Below are positions 24,157-33,290 of a DNA stretch of 64,000 nucleotides, one piece after another. This DNA comes from Asticcacaulis excentricus CB 48 (GTDB taxonomy: Bacteria > Pseudomonadota > Alphaproteobacteria > Caulobacterales > Caulobacteraceae), in the NCBI RefSeq assembly GCF_000175215.2, contig NC_014816.1, forward strand, positions 1,609,001 to 1,673,000, given 5' to 3'. The notes beneath the pieces were generated by a model. That model worked only from the letters and a program-made list of their open reading frames with translations. It was not told the DNA's origin and searched no databases. Within the stretch, counting starts at the first letter, position 1, and each line of letters begins with the position of its first letter. The position numbers and the translations under genes were made by a program.

Positions 24157-24480
24157 ATGAAAACCCTCCTCATCTATGCCGTCGCCGCCCTGTTCGAAAT
24201 CGGCGGTTGCTTCGGCCTCTATGCCGTGCTGCGTCTGCATAAGTCGCCTCTGTGGCTAGTGCCAGGCCTGATGTGCCTGATGGCCTTCGCGTGGCTCCTG
24301 ACCCTGCCCGATAACGGGGCCGCTGGCCGCACCTACGCCGCCTATGGGGCCATCTATATCGCTGCCTCGTTCGGGTGGATGTGGCTGATAGAAAAGCAAA
24401 AACCCGACCTGTGGGACGGGGCGGGTTTGCTGATTTGCCTGATCGGGGCCGGACTTATTCTGTGGGGGCCGCGCGCATAG
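24157..24480 (+). CDS. YnfA family four-helix membrane protein
   Basis: 107 aa from the ATG at 24157. Four membrane helices, with the signatures AALFEIGGCFGLYAVLRLHK and RTYAAYGAIYIAASFGWMWL, plus the final LIGAGLILWGPR. YnfA belongs to the drug/metabolite transporter superfamily and is a distant small-multidrug-resistance relative; efflux activity has been reported for some members. Its 3' end overlaps the convergent MATE exporter gene by 26 nt, so the two transporters share an overlapping tail. Confidence 0.93.
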   Translation: MKTLLIYAVAALFEIGGCFGLYAVLRLHKSPLWLVPGLMCLMAFAWLLTLPDNGAAGRTYAAYGAIYIAASFGWMWLIEKQKPDLWDGAGLLICLIGAGLILWGPRA

Positions 24481-25825
24481 CGGTCAGCGCCTTTTTGTCC
24501 AGCCACATAAAGCGCGCCTGAAGCAGGATGGCCGACACCCAACTGGCCAAAGCCGCCGCATATATCAGACCCGGCACTCCCTGCCCGACGTGCAGGGCCA
24601 GCCAATAGCCCACCGGCAGCATAACAAACCCATAGGCGATATAGTGCAGCACAGGCGCGACCACGACGTCCTGACGCGCGCGCAGGGCCTGCGCCGTCAC
24701 CACCTGCACGCCATCGGGCACGAAGAACAGGCAGGAGAGCAAAAGCGCCGCCTGCACCCCGCTGCGCAGGGCGTCGTCCGACGTATAGCCCGCCGCAATC
24801 CCCTGCGAACCGATCAGCACCACAAGGCAGACTCCCATCATAAAAGCCGCCGCTGCCGAAAAGCTGACCCGCCCGATGCGCGCCAGACCCGGCATGTCCC
24901 CGGCCCCATAGGCGCGCCCGACCAGCACCGAACAGCCGATGGCCAGCCCCATCGGCACCATGAAGACGATGGAGGCGAAGTTGAGCACAATGGCCCATAC
25001 AGCGACTGCCTCTTCGGAAATGCGCCCCGCAAACAGGGTCATGCCGGCAAAGGCGGCGACCTCAATGAAGTAGGACGCCCCGGCCGCATAGCCGATCTGA
25101 CGCTGTTCGCGCCCGCCTTGCGGGTCAGGATTGTGCCGCTTCAGCAGGCCATATTGCGCAATACCCGGCAGCGTCAGGACATAGACAATCAGGGCCACCA
25201 TGACACAGGCGCGCGCGATCAGGGTCGAAATCGCCGCGCCCATCGCGCCGTCGCTGTCGATGCCCGGAAGAGTGATCACACCGGGTACTAGCAAGAGAAG
25301 GAGCACGCCATTGAGAACATTGCCCGCCCAGGTGAAAATCAGGCCCGGACGGGTCCGCCCCAACCCTTCGAGAAACTCCGAACCCGCCACGGCGATCATG
25401 TAAAACGGCATGGACAGGGCAAAAACCAGCAGCGGGCCTGACGCGCCATCGGCCATATCCGGCTTGACGGCCAGATGCAGCAGGCCCGGCCCGGCGAGGA
25501 ACAGCACCACCGCCGCGAAAAGACCAAGGATGATGGCATAGACCATGCCGCGCTGAAACACCGGCCCAATGCGGTGCGGCTCATCGGCACCGATAAAGTG
25601 CGCTGTTTTGACCTGAATTCCAACCAGCAGGCCAATCGACGTGACAAGGAAGATCGAGGTAGGGGCCCAGGCCAGCGAATGATAACCCAGTTCCGCCGCG
25701 CTGTAGTGCCCGACGATCAGCGTGTCCATCAGCCCCATCAGCATGAAGCCGAGACGCGACCCCACCACCGGCCACGACAGATGGAACAGTTCCTTAAAGG
25801 CGGCGGTGTACAGGGCTCTGGTCAT
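24455..25825 (-). CDS. MATE family multidrug/sodium antiporter
   Basis: 456 aa from the ATG at 25825, with twelve membrane helices in two similar halves. The N-terminal mark is FKELFHLSWPVVGSRLGFML, the opening MATE helix with Pro and Gly. The second half has VVLNFASIVFMVPMGLAIGC and VPDGVQVVTAQALRARQDVV, which matches the family's ..GxxR.. segment. It would export cationic drugs or metabolites in exchange for sodium or protons. It is not part of an operon with a visible regulator. The shorter start is preferred because the preceding residues are charged and not conserved-looking. Confidence 0.92.
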   Translation of the reverse strand: MTRALYTAAFKELFHLSWPVVGSRLGFMLMGLMDTLIVGHYSAAELGYHSLAWAPTSIFLVTSIGLLVGIQVKTAHFIGADEPHRIGPVFQRGMVYAIILGLFAAVVLFLAGPGLLHLAVKPDMADGASGPLLVFALSMPFYMIAVAGSEFLEGLGRTRPGLIFTWAGNVLNGVLLLLLVPGVITLPGIDSDGAMGAAISTLIARACVMVALIVYVLTLPGIAQYGLLKRHNPDPQGGREQRQIGYAAGASYFIEVAAFAGMTLFAGRISEEAVAVWAIVLNFASIVFMVPMGLAIGCSVLVGRAYGAGDMPGLARIGRVSFSAAAAFMMGVCLVVLIGSQGIAAGYTSDDALRSGVQAALLLSCLFFVPDGVQVVTAQALRARQDVVVAPVLHYIAYGFVMLPVGYWLALHVGQGVPGLIYAAALASWVSAILLQARFMWLDKKALTAMRAAPTE

Positions 25826-25904
25826 GCCCCCGCGTGTAGCCGGTTTCGCTGACCGCATCAACGCTGTGATCACGGCTCTGCTGACAGGGAGTGTCAGCGT
25901 GAGT

Positions 25905-26462
25905 CTAAGGCTTCTGTATAAATATGCTGACGCTTTTGACCTCTTTCAGCAAAGCATCACCTTCCACGCCGTAATTATAACAACGCCGGGGTATGGCTGT
26001 TTCGTCCAGTGCGAAAATAGGACCTTCGCCACTGTTGAAAACGGCATACCCGCTTTCTTCTTCACCAATGTAGACTCTGCCTCGTCGGTGGTGACTTTTC
26101 AGTTGAGCAACGGTCATACCGACACGGCTGCCAGCAGGGGTCACAAAAATCGAGGAATCCGCCGTCAATCGCCCAATTTTATCGCCTTGACCGAAGGTCT
26201 CAGCAACGAGATCGACCTGTCCGCAAATCGCCACAAGGTACCGACTGCCACCTTCACCATCATCCTCGAACATCTCGGTTCGATAATGATCCGCTTGGAC
26301 GGCGGCGGGCATCGACGCCCCAAGGCGTAATGGACCCATCTGCGTGCCGCTAACAGACATGTCTGTGGCACAGACATAAGGCGTGCCCCCCAATGCAATA
26401 ACGATCGTAGCCAATGATAGCAGGCCGCCTCCTCTATCAGCAAAGCAGCGTAATCGTGACAA
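25905..26462 (-). CDS. Secreted protein of unknown function
   Basis: 185 aa. An N-terminal signal-like stretch (LLSLATIVIALGGTPYVCAT) leads to a domain with MGPLRLGASMPAAVQADHYR, resembling DUF1131-type or lipoprotein-associated domains in which a GPLRLGM motif occurs. VGMTVAQLKSHHRRGRVYIGE follows. The role is unknown; it is probably periplasmic. It lies between a MATE exporter and a chemoreceptor with no evident link. Confidence 0.6.
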   Translation of the reverse strand: MSRLRCFADRGGGLLSLATIVIALGGTPYVCATDMSVSGTQMGPLRLGASMPAAVQADHYRTEMFEDDGEGGSRYLVAICGQVDLVAETFGQGDKIGRLTADSSIFVTPAGSRVGMTVAQLKSHHRRGRVYIGEEESGYAVFNSGEGPIFALDETAIPRRCYNYGVEGDALLKEVKSVSIFIQKP

Positions 26463-26487
26463 CGCCGATGAGATAGGTGTTCAGTGA

Positions 26488-28191
26488 TTACGCCGCACGG
26501 CGACCGACAAAGGTCTCCACAGCCGCAGACAGGCTTTGCAGGGCATCGGTCACACGCCGGGCCGTGTCGTCCAGACGCTGATTGGCTTCGCGTGAACGCG
26601 CCACCTGGGCGGCCGCGTCCCGCACAGCCTGTTGCGTGGTGTCGGCATTGCGCGCAGCCGTGCTGGCGCCGTTTGAAATGGCGGCCGCCGCCGTACTCTG
26701 TTCATAAACTGCGCCGTGGATGCCCGCCGACAGGTTCTCGACCTCGGTCATGACGCCGGTGATCGTGCGGATAGCCTCAACTGTTTCCTGGGTCGCCGTC
26801 TGGATGGCGCTAATCTGGCTGACAATATCTTCAGTGGCCTTGGCCGTCTGATTGGCCAGCGACTTGACCTCGGTGGCGACGACGGCAAAGCCCTTGCCCG
26901 CGTCACCGGCTCTGGCGGCTTCGATGGTGGCATTCAGCGCCAGCAGATTGGTCTGTTGCGCAATAGCCTGAATGAGAGTGACAACATCGCCGATGCGGCC
27001 CGCCGCTTCGACCAGTTGCCCCACCTTTTGCGAGGCAAGTTCGCCCTCCTGTCCGGCCTTGCGGATGACGTCCGAGGCACTTTGCACCGACGCCGTGACC
27101 TCTTCGATGGTCGCCGCCAGTTGCGTTGTGGCTTCGGCCATATCCGCGACAGAGCCTGAAGCTTGCGCACTCGTCTGCGCCGCCTGCGCCGTGGCGCGCT
27201 CGGTCTGGCCGCCCAGGTCGCGCAGAGTGTGGCTAAGGTCGGTGAAGGTGCCAATATCGCTCTGAAGCGTGCCAAACAGGCCCCGCACCTGTTCCAGAAA
27301 GCGCTCGATGTCCTGCTGACCGGCGTCACGGCGCGCCAGAGCGGCCGCGGTTTCCTCAGCCTGCTGCCGGCGCATGGCCTCGCGTTCACGGGCGGCCTCA
27401 CGCAGGTCCGTAACCGCACGGGCGATCAAGGCAATTTCGTCCTGCCCCGCAGTATGCGGAATATCACGATCCAGTTGCCCCTGAGCCACGTCACGGGCCG
27501 CCGAGGCGATCCTTTGAATCTTGCCCAGTTCGCGGCCCAACAGCGGATAAAGCACCGCAATGGTCGCCAGCAGCGTCCCGACCGCAAAGCCCAGTAGCAG
27601 AAACGCCTGCGCCCACAGGGCCTTGGTAATATCCGCCACCTTGGATACGCCGACGAACAGGATACCGATTACCTCACCCGCACCGTTACGGATAGGGGCA
27701 TAGGCGGTCTGGTAATCTTCGCCCAGAATGGCCGCCTTGCCAAAATAGGGTTCTCCTCGGCTGATCGACGGCCATGCGGCACTGTCCTTACCCAGATTGG
27801 TGCCCACAGCGCGGTTGCCGTCCGGCTTAATAACATTGGTGCTCAGGCGCACAAAGTCGCCAGGCTTTTCCGCGTCGACGCCGAATACCGTGACGTAGCC
27901 CTTATTGATCTTGCCGGTCTCATCGACCAGCGTGTGATCCTCAGGTACCGTGATGCTCTCGGCGGTAACGCCGGTTACCACCCCGTCTGTGATCCCGACC
28001 TGTGCGCCATTGGCCTGCGCATAGCGGTCAGCGGCCACGCGCAGCGACCATTCGAGGTCGCGACGCACCTGAGCCTCAAGATTAGAGCGATAGTTGAAGA
28101 ATTCGATCCCGGCGATGGCGAGTACCGCCACACTGACACACACAAATGCCGCCGAAAGAATACGGCCGCGGAAAGTAGAAAAAATCGACAT
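26488..28191 (-). CDS. Methyl-accepting chemotaxis protein with Cache sensor
   Basis: 567 aa. TM1 is at residues about 10-30. A single Cache-type periplasmic sensor follows (SWG-like SISRGEPYFGKAAILGEDYQ and YAPIRNGAGEVIGILFVGVS), then TM2 at about 195-215 and HAMP. The cytoplasmic signalling hairpin has ALNATIEAARAGDAGKGFAV, the most conserved CheA/CheW-contact tip. No CheR-tethering pentapeptide is present at the C-terminus, which ends ETFVGRRAA. It senses a small external ligand, perhaps an organic acid, and signals to CheA. No che genes adjoin it. Confidence 0.94.
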   Translation of the reverse strand: MSIFSTFRGRILSAAFVCVSVAVLAIAGIEFFNYRSNLEAQVRRDLEWSLRVAADRYAQANGAQVGITDGVVTGVTAESITVPEDHTLVDETGKINKGYVTVFGVDAEKPGDFVRLSTNVIKPDGNRAVGTNLGKDSAAWPSISRGEPYFGKAAILGEDYQTAYAPIRNGAGEVIGILFVGVSKVADITKALWAQAFLLLGFAVGTLLATIAVLYPLLGRELGKIQRIASAARDVAQGQLDRDIPHTAGQDEIALIARAVTDLREAAREREAMRRQQAEETAAALARRDAGQQDIERFLEQVRGLFGTLQSDIGTFTDLSHTLRDLGGQTERATAQAAQTSAQASGSVADMAEATTQLAATIEEVTASVQSASDVIRKAGQEGELASQKVGQLVEAAGRIGDVVTLIQAIAQQTNLLALNATIEAARAGDAGKGFAVVATEVKSLANQTAKATEDIVSQISAIQTATQETVEAIRTITGVMTEVENLSAGIHGAVYEQSTAAAAISNGASTAARNADTTQQAVRDAAAQVARSREANQRLDDTARRVTDALQSLSAAVETFVGRRAA

Positions 28192-28278
28192 GGTACGCCT
28201 CAGACAAACGGGAAAGCCTGAGTGCGACTATTTGTCGCTATGGTAACCAAGTTCTTAAAAGGCAGGGTTGCAAATAAA

Positions 28279-28304
28279 AAAAGGGCCGCCGAAGCGACCC
28301 TTTT
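28279..28304 (-). terminator. Rho-independent terminator after the DAHP synthase gene
   Basis: Minus-strand stem AAAAGGGTCGC / GCGGCCCTTTT with a TTCG loop and a T-rich tail, 24 nt past the stop at 28328. One G-T pair is in the stem. Confidence 0.9.
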
Positions 28305-28327
28305 GACAATCGATGCGACCTTCAGGC

Positions 28328-29701
28328 TTAAGCGGCCTTGGTCACCTTGTCCTTGAGGCCTTGCAGGCGCTCGGCCACAAGGAAGCTCAGTTCCAGCGCC
28401 TGATCGGCATTAAGGCGCGGATCACAGTGAGTGTGGTAACGGTGGCTCAGTTCGTCCTCGCTCAGGGCGTGCGCGCCGCCCAGACATTCAGTGACGTTCT
28501 GACCGGTCATCTCAAGGTGCAGGCCACCCGGATGGACGTTTTCCGACGCCGCGATGTCGATGAAGGAACGCACTTCCGATAGGATGCGGTCGAAGGGGCG
28601 CGTCTTGTAGCCGTTGGCAGCCTTGACGACATTGCCGTGCATGGGATCGATTGACCACACCACCGGCACGCCATGTTCGCGCGAAGCCTTCATCAGGCGC
28701 GGTAGGCGCTCACCCACCTTGTCGGAGCCAAAGCGGCCGATCAGGGTGAGACGGCCCGGAATACCTTCCGGATTGAGCGCGTCGATCAGGCGCTTCAGAT
28801 CGTCAGGCTCCAGGGTCGGGCCGCACTTGACACCAATGGGGTTCTTGATCCCCTGCATGAAGTGGACGTGCGCGCCATCGAGCTGACGGGTGCGCTCACC
28901 GATCCACAGGAAGTGGGCCGAGGTGTCGTACCAGTCGCCGGAGGTCGAATCGACGCGCGTCAGGGCCTGTTCGTAATTGAGCAGAAGCGCTTCGTGCGAA
29001 GTGAAGAAATCGACCTGCCGGATTTCCTGCGCCTTGTCCGAAGTGATGCCGATGGCCGACATGAAGTTTAGCGTCTCGGAGATCTTTTCGGCCAGTTCGC
29101 GGTAACGCTCACCCTGCGGCGAGCCGGAGACGAAGCCCAGCGTCCACTTGTGGATGTTGTACAGGTCTGCATAGCCGCCATTGGCGAAGGCGCGCAGCAG
29201 GTTTAGGGTCGAGGACGACTGATGGTAGGCCTTGACCAGACGCTGCGGGTCCGGAATGCGCGCTTCAGGCGTGAATTCCATGCCGTTGATATTGTCGCCG
29301 CGATAGCTGGGCAGGGTCACGTCGCCGATGGTTTCAATCGGCGAGGAGCGCGGCTTGCCAAACTGTCCCGCAATGCGCCCAAGCTTAACCACCGGCTTGC
29401 CGCCAGCAAAAGTCAGCACGACGGCCATCTGAAGGATCAGACGGAAGGTGTCGCGGATGTTGTCGGCCGAAAATTCCTTGAAGCTTTCGGCGCAGTCGCC
29501 ACCTTGCAAAAGGAAGGCTTCGCCATTGGCAACCTTACCCAGCGCGGAGGTCAGGCGACGGGCTTCACCAGCAAAGACCAGCGGCGGCAGCGTGGCGATT
29601 TCGGCCTCAGCGGCACGTAGCGCCGCCGCATCGGGGTAATCGTCAGGGATGTGGAGCGCGGGGCGCGCGCGCCAACTATGGGGAGACCAGGACTTGTTCA
29701 T
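28328..29701 (-). CDS. Class II 3-deoxy-D-arabino-heptulosonate-7-phosphate synthase
   Basis: 457 aa, full class II (plant/actinobacterial-type) length. It condenses phosphoenolpyruvate and erythrose 4-phosphate, the first step of the shikimate pathway to aromatic amino acids. Marks are LLQGGDCAESF, the metal/substrate segments VGARGDN-like PSYRGDNING and WSIDPMHGNVVKA, and HLEMTGQNVTECLGG near the C-terminus. It is monocistronic with its own terminator. Class II enzymes are typical of Caulobacterales and are not homologous in sequence to AroF/G/H of E. coli. Confidence 0.95.
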   Translation of the reverse strand: MNKSWSPHSWRARPALHIPDDYPDAAALRAAEAEIATLPPLVFAGEARRLTSALGKVANGEAFLLQGGDCAESFKEFSADNIRDTFRLILQMAVVLTFAGGKPVVKLGRIAGQFGKPRSSPIETIGDVTLPSYRGDNINGMEFTPEARIPDPQRLVKAYHQSSSTLNLLRAFANGGYADLYNIHKWTLGFVSGSPQGERYRELAEKISETLNFMSAIGITSDKAQEIRQVDFFTSHEALLLNYEQALTRVDSTSGDWYDTSAHFLWIGERTRQLDGAHVHFMQGIKNPIGVKCGPTLEPDDLKRLIDALNPEGIPGRLTLIGRFGSDKVGERLPRLMKASREHGVPVVWSIDPMHGNVVKAANGYKTRPFDRILSEVRSFIDIAASENVHPGGLHLEMTGQNVTECLGGAHALSEDELSHRYHTHCDPRLNADQALELSFLVAERLQGLKDKVTKAA

Positions 29702-29815
29702 GGCCGCTATTTAAGCGGAGGGCGAAGCAAACTCAATATCCACAATCGTCGAAATCTGCCAAAACCGCTGAGAACACAGTATTTTATAGTATATTCCGCA
29801 ACCATACGCCGGTTT

Positions 29816-31096
29816 TTAGATGTTTTGCGAGGCGGTACGCGCCATCAGATAGATGGCCGTCACCAGCGCCATTAGGGCCAACCACCATTCCTGCCAGATG
29901 CCGAAGCTGAGCTGCGCGATGACAAACACCGCTGAAAGAGTCGCCAGCGCGTAGGGGCGCGGATCGGTCTGTATCGGGGCAGCGGCTCTGGACAGTTCCC
30001 TCAGTTCAACAAAGGCAGCAGCCGGCGCTTCCGGGGCTCCGCGACCGATGCGCAGGATCAGCAGCACCCACACAGCCGCCAGCAGGAACAGGCCGATATA
30101 GCCTAGCTCCAGTCCGACCTGAATCGACATGTTGTGCGGATGCAGGGGAATGGGTTTACCGAAATGGCGGCTGGAATCGAAGCCCCAGCCTAGAAAAGGT
30201 TTTTGCAGGATTTTCTGAGCGGCGAACTCCCAGATATCGAGGCGCGCATCCCAGGAGGCGGGCAAGAACTGACGGATATTGTCCCCCCATCCCAGACGCC
30301 GGATGGCGTCGATTATCAGGGGGGTGAACAGAATCTTGAAGCCTAACAACGTCGCGATGATTTTGTATATGCTGAAGCCACCCACGACCGGGAAACGGCG
30401 GGCGACCCAGAACAGCGCCATCGAGACGATCAGGGCCAGCAAGGGGGCACTGGCCCCCGTCACCAGCGGTGCGAGCACACAGGCCGCCAGCGCGATCAGT
30501 TTCAGGATACGGAAACGGTGCTCTCCCGCCAGCATGACAGGCCAGTAAAGCAGTACGAAAGCGTAGGTCGCGAGCGACACCTTGACCATGGCAAGGTCCG
30601 GGCGGATGGGTTTATAAAGCGCCGCCGAAATCGCCTGATATAGGCTGGCACCGGACAGCGCATCCATGATAATCAGGCCGCACAAGCCGATATAGGTATA
30701 AAGAAGACCGGTCATCAGGCCAGAGGCCGTTTTGGGTGTCATCGACCACGCTGCAAGAATAAGAGCCCCGTACCAAACAGGCTGAAGCATGACCTTAAGC
30801 CATTCCTGATCTTCCCAGGTCTTGTACTGGCTGAAATCAGCCCCGCTATTGAGGTCGTAAAGCAGGGTCGAACGCGACACCAGCCAGAGCAACAGGATCA
30901 GAAGCAACACGCCTATCCAGCCAAACTGGCGCGCTTGTCGCCAGTAACCGAGGAGTAGCAACCCACCAAAAGTCGCCGTCAAGGCATAGCCAAGCGGTCC
31001 GGCATAAGTAAAGAACGCCAGAAAGACCAGCGTGATCCCCATGATCACAGCCGTGTAGGAGGGCAATTGCAATTTTGAGGCTTTAGCCGAGGTCAT
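29816..31096 (-). CDS. O-antigen ligase family membrane protein (Wzy/WaaL-like)
   Basis: 426 aa from the ATG at 31096; a GTG at 31102 is also in frame. About ten membrane helices with a large outward loop. The segment KPFLGWGFDSSRHFGKPIPLHPHNMS is the O-antigen ligase/polymerase signature, with HPHN the conserved His-bearing loop. It would ligate or polymerise surface polysaccharide on the periplasmic side of the inner membrane. No other polysaccharide genes lie beside it, so the partner glycan is unknown. Confidence 0.88.
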   Translation of the reverse strand: MTSAKASKLQLPSYTAVIMGITLVFLAFFTYAGPLGYALTATFGGLLLLGYWRQARQFGWIGVLLLILLLWLVSRSTLLYDLNSGADFSQYKTWEDQEWLKVMLQPVWYGALILAAWSMTPKTASGLMTGLLYTYIGLCGLIIMDALSGASLYQAISAALYKPIRPDLAMVKVSLATYAFVLLYWPVMLAGEHRFRILKLIALAACVLAPLVTGASAPLLALIVSMALFWVARRFPVVGGFSIYKIIATLLGFKILFTPLIIDAIRRLGWGDNIRQFLPASWDARLDIWEFAAQKILQKPFLGWGFDSSRHFGKPIPLHPHNMSIQVGLELGYIGLFLLAAVWVLLILRIGRGAPEAPAAAFVELRELSRAAAPIQTDPRPYALATLSAVFVIAQLSFGIWQEWWLALMALVTAIYLMARTASQNI

Positions 31097-31206
31097 GTAC
31101 ACAATCTTTTCGCGAACACCCCGCTCTTACGTCAGAATTGGTGCAGGAATAAGACAAATAATGCTGCGCTGCAATATTTATCCCCAGCCCATGCCGGGTC
31201 TGACGC

Positions 31207-32583
31207 TTACGCCATGCGCTTGTCGCGTAGGGTGACAAACTCTTCGGCGGCCGTCGGGTGGACGGCGCAAGTGGCATCCCACTGGGCCTTAGTCAGGCCT
31301 GCCTTCACGGCAATGCCCGCCATCTGAATAATTTCCGCTGAGTCTGGCCCGACCATGTGCGCCCCCAGCACGACATCGGTCTTGTGATCCACGATCAGCT
31401 TCATCAGGGTGCGGCTTTCACCGGCCACAAAGGTCGTCTTCATCGGACGGAAACGTGCCGTATAAATATCAACGCGGATACCTTTGGCTACGGCGTCTTG
31501 TTCTGTCAGACCGACTGTGCCGATCTGCGGCTGCGAAAACACCGCCGTCGGGATATTGGCATAGTCATAGGCCATCGGATTGTCTTTGAAGGCCGTCTCG
31601 ACAAAGGCTACGGCCTCGCGGATGGCCACCGGCGTCAGGTTGCAGCGATTGGTGACGTCGCCCACGGCAAAGATATGCTCAACCGCCGTACGCGAATAAG
31701 AATCAACCACCACGGCCCCATCGCGGTCCAGCTCAACCCCGACATCGGTCAGGCCCAGGCCGTTCGTGTGTGGGCGTCGGCCCGTGGCATAGAGCACCTG
31801 ATCGACCGTCAGTTCGGTGTCGTCGGTCAGGGTAATCTTGATGCCTTTATCGGTTTTTTCGAGCTTTTTGGGGTCGGCGTGGCACATGACTTTAATGCCC
31901 TTCTTGCCGATCTCCTGCGTCAGATGCTCGCGCACTTCCTGATCAAAGGCGCGCAGGATCTGATCGCCGCGATAGAGAATATGCGTATCAATACCCCAGC
32001 CGTTCATGACACCGGCAAACTCAACCGCGATATAGCCGCCGCCCACGATGGCGATGGATTTCGGCAGCTTATCGAGCAGGAACATGTCGTTTGAGGTGAT
32101 GGCCAGGGCGTGCCCTTCGACCTCTTCTGGCACAAAGGGCTGACCACCGACGGCGACTAAGATGGTTTTGGCCGTCACCTCATAGGGGGCATCGCCATTG
32201 GTAGGCGAAAGATGCACCGTGTGCGGACCGGTGAGTTTCGCCCAGGCGGGAATCAGGTCGGCCCCGGCCTTGACCAAATTTGCGGCGTAGATGTCCGACA
32301 GGCGCGACACCTCGGCCAGGTTGGCATTGCGGAACTTGGTCCAGTCGAAACGGCCCGTCTGCGCCTCCCAACCGAAGCCCCGCGCATAGGCCACCTGCTC
32401 CGGCACTTCTGATGCATAGACCATGAACTTTTTGGGGACGCAGCCGCGCACCACACAGGTGCCGCCGGGTTTGTCGCCTTCGGCCACGCCGACTTTAAGG
32501 CCCAACTGCGCGCTCAGCCGCGCCGCGCGCACCCCGCCGGAGCCAGCCCCCAACACAAAAAGATCATAGTCGAATGTAGACAT
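31207..32583 (-). CDS. gor: Glutathione-disulfide reductase
   Basis: 458 aa, normal length. FAD site FVLGAGSGGVRAARLSAQLG at the N-terminus, redox-active disulfide in GGTCVVRGCVPKKFM, NADP site in IAIVGGGYIAVEFAGVMNGW, and the C-terminal CAVHPTAAEEFVTLR supplying the catalytic His-Glu pair. It reduces oxidised glutathione with NADPH in the cytoplasm. It is the last gene of a glmU-rpiA-gor run; the gap to rpiA is only 11 nt, so the three are probably co-transcribed. Confidence 0.95.
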   Translation of the reverse strand: MSTFDYDLFVLGAGSGGVRAARLSAQLGLKVGVAEGDKPGGTCVVRGCVPKKFMVYASEVPEQVAYARGFGWEAQTGRFDWTKFRNANLAEVSRLSDIYAANLVKAGADLIPAWAKLTGPHTVHLSPTNGDAPYEVTAKTILVAVGGQPFVPEEVEGHALAITSNDMFLLDKLPKSIAIVGGGYIAVEFAGVMNGWGIDTHILYRGDQILRAFDQEVREHLTQEIGKKGIKVMCHADPKKLEKTDKGIKITLTDDTELTVDQVLYATGRRPHTNGLGLTDVGVELDRDGAVVVDSYSRTAVEHIFAVGDVTNRCNLTPVAIREAVAFVETAFKDNPMAYDYANIPTAVFSQPQIGTVGLTEQDAVAKGIRVDIYTARFRPMKTTFVAGESRTLMKLIVDHKTDVVLGAHMVGPDSAEIIQMAGIAVKAGLTKAQWDATCAVHPTAAEEFVTLRDKRMA

Positions 32584-32594
32584 GTCGCGCTTTC

Positions 32595-33287
32595 TTACGG
32601 ATGGAGGATATCGACGCCGCTATCAGTGCCGATCAGCGCAACGTCGGCCAGATCGAGGAACAGGCCATGATCAACGACCCCCGTGGTGGCTTTCAGTGCG
32701 CTGGCCAGACCGGAAGGATCAAGGATCGCCCCGCACGGCACGTCAAAGATAAGATTCCCGCCGTCGGTCACAAAGGACTCGCCGCCTTTTTTCCGCAAAA
32801 CCGGCAATTTGGCGATGTCGAACTCACTCAGCACGTCGCAGATGCGGTTGATCGTGCCCTTATAGGCGAAGGGCTCGACCTCGATCGGCAGGGCAAAGGC
32901 CCCCAGCGTGGCCACGTGCTTGGCCGCATCGGCGATAACGATACAGCGATCAGCCATCTCCCAGATCAACTTTTCGCGCAGCAACGCCCCGCCGCCGCCC
33001 TTGATCAGAGCCAACCCGGAACCAATTTCGTCCGCGCCATCGACGCAGACGTCCAGCTTGCCCACATCGTTGATATCCTTGATTTCCAGCCCCAACGACT
33101 GCGCCAAATGCGTCGTCTGGTTCGAGGTAGAAACGAGCGTCAGCTTCAGTCCGTCTCGCACCGCGTCGGCCACGGCCTTGACGAACCAGGCGGCGGTGGA
33201 GCCGGTGCCAAGCCCTACCTTCATGCCGCTCTCGATATGGTCGATAGCCGCTAGACCGGCGGCCTGTTTCTGCGTATCGGCGGACAT
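32595..33287 (-). CDS. rpiA: Ribose-5-phosphate isomerase A
   Basis: 230 aa. Interconverts ribose 5-phosphate and ribulose 5-phosphate in the pentose phosphate pathway. Marks are MKVGLGTGSTAAWFVKAVAD, CVDGADEIGSGLALIKGGGG (catalytic Asp and Lys region), and LIFDVPCGAI. The start at 33287 lies 3 nt after the glmU stop, and gor follows after 11 nt, so NADPH/nucleotide-sugar metabolism genes are grouped in one operon. Confidence 0.96.
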   Translation of the reverse strand: MSADTQKQAAGLAAIDHIESGMKVGLGTGSTAAWFVKAVADAVRDGLKLTLVSTSNQTTHLAQSLGLEIKDINDVGKLDVCVDGADEIGSGLALIKGGGGALLREKLIWEMADRCIVIADAAKHVATLGAFALPIEVEPFAYKGTINRICDVLSEFDIAKLPVLRKKGGESFVTDGGNLIFDVPCGAILDPSGLASALKATTGVVDHGLFLDLADVALIGTDSGVDILHP

Positions 33288-33290
33288 GAC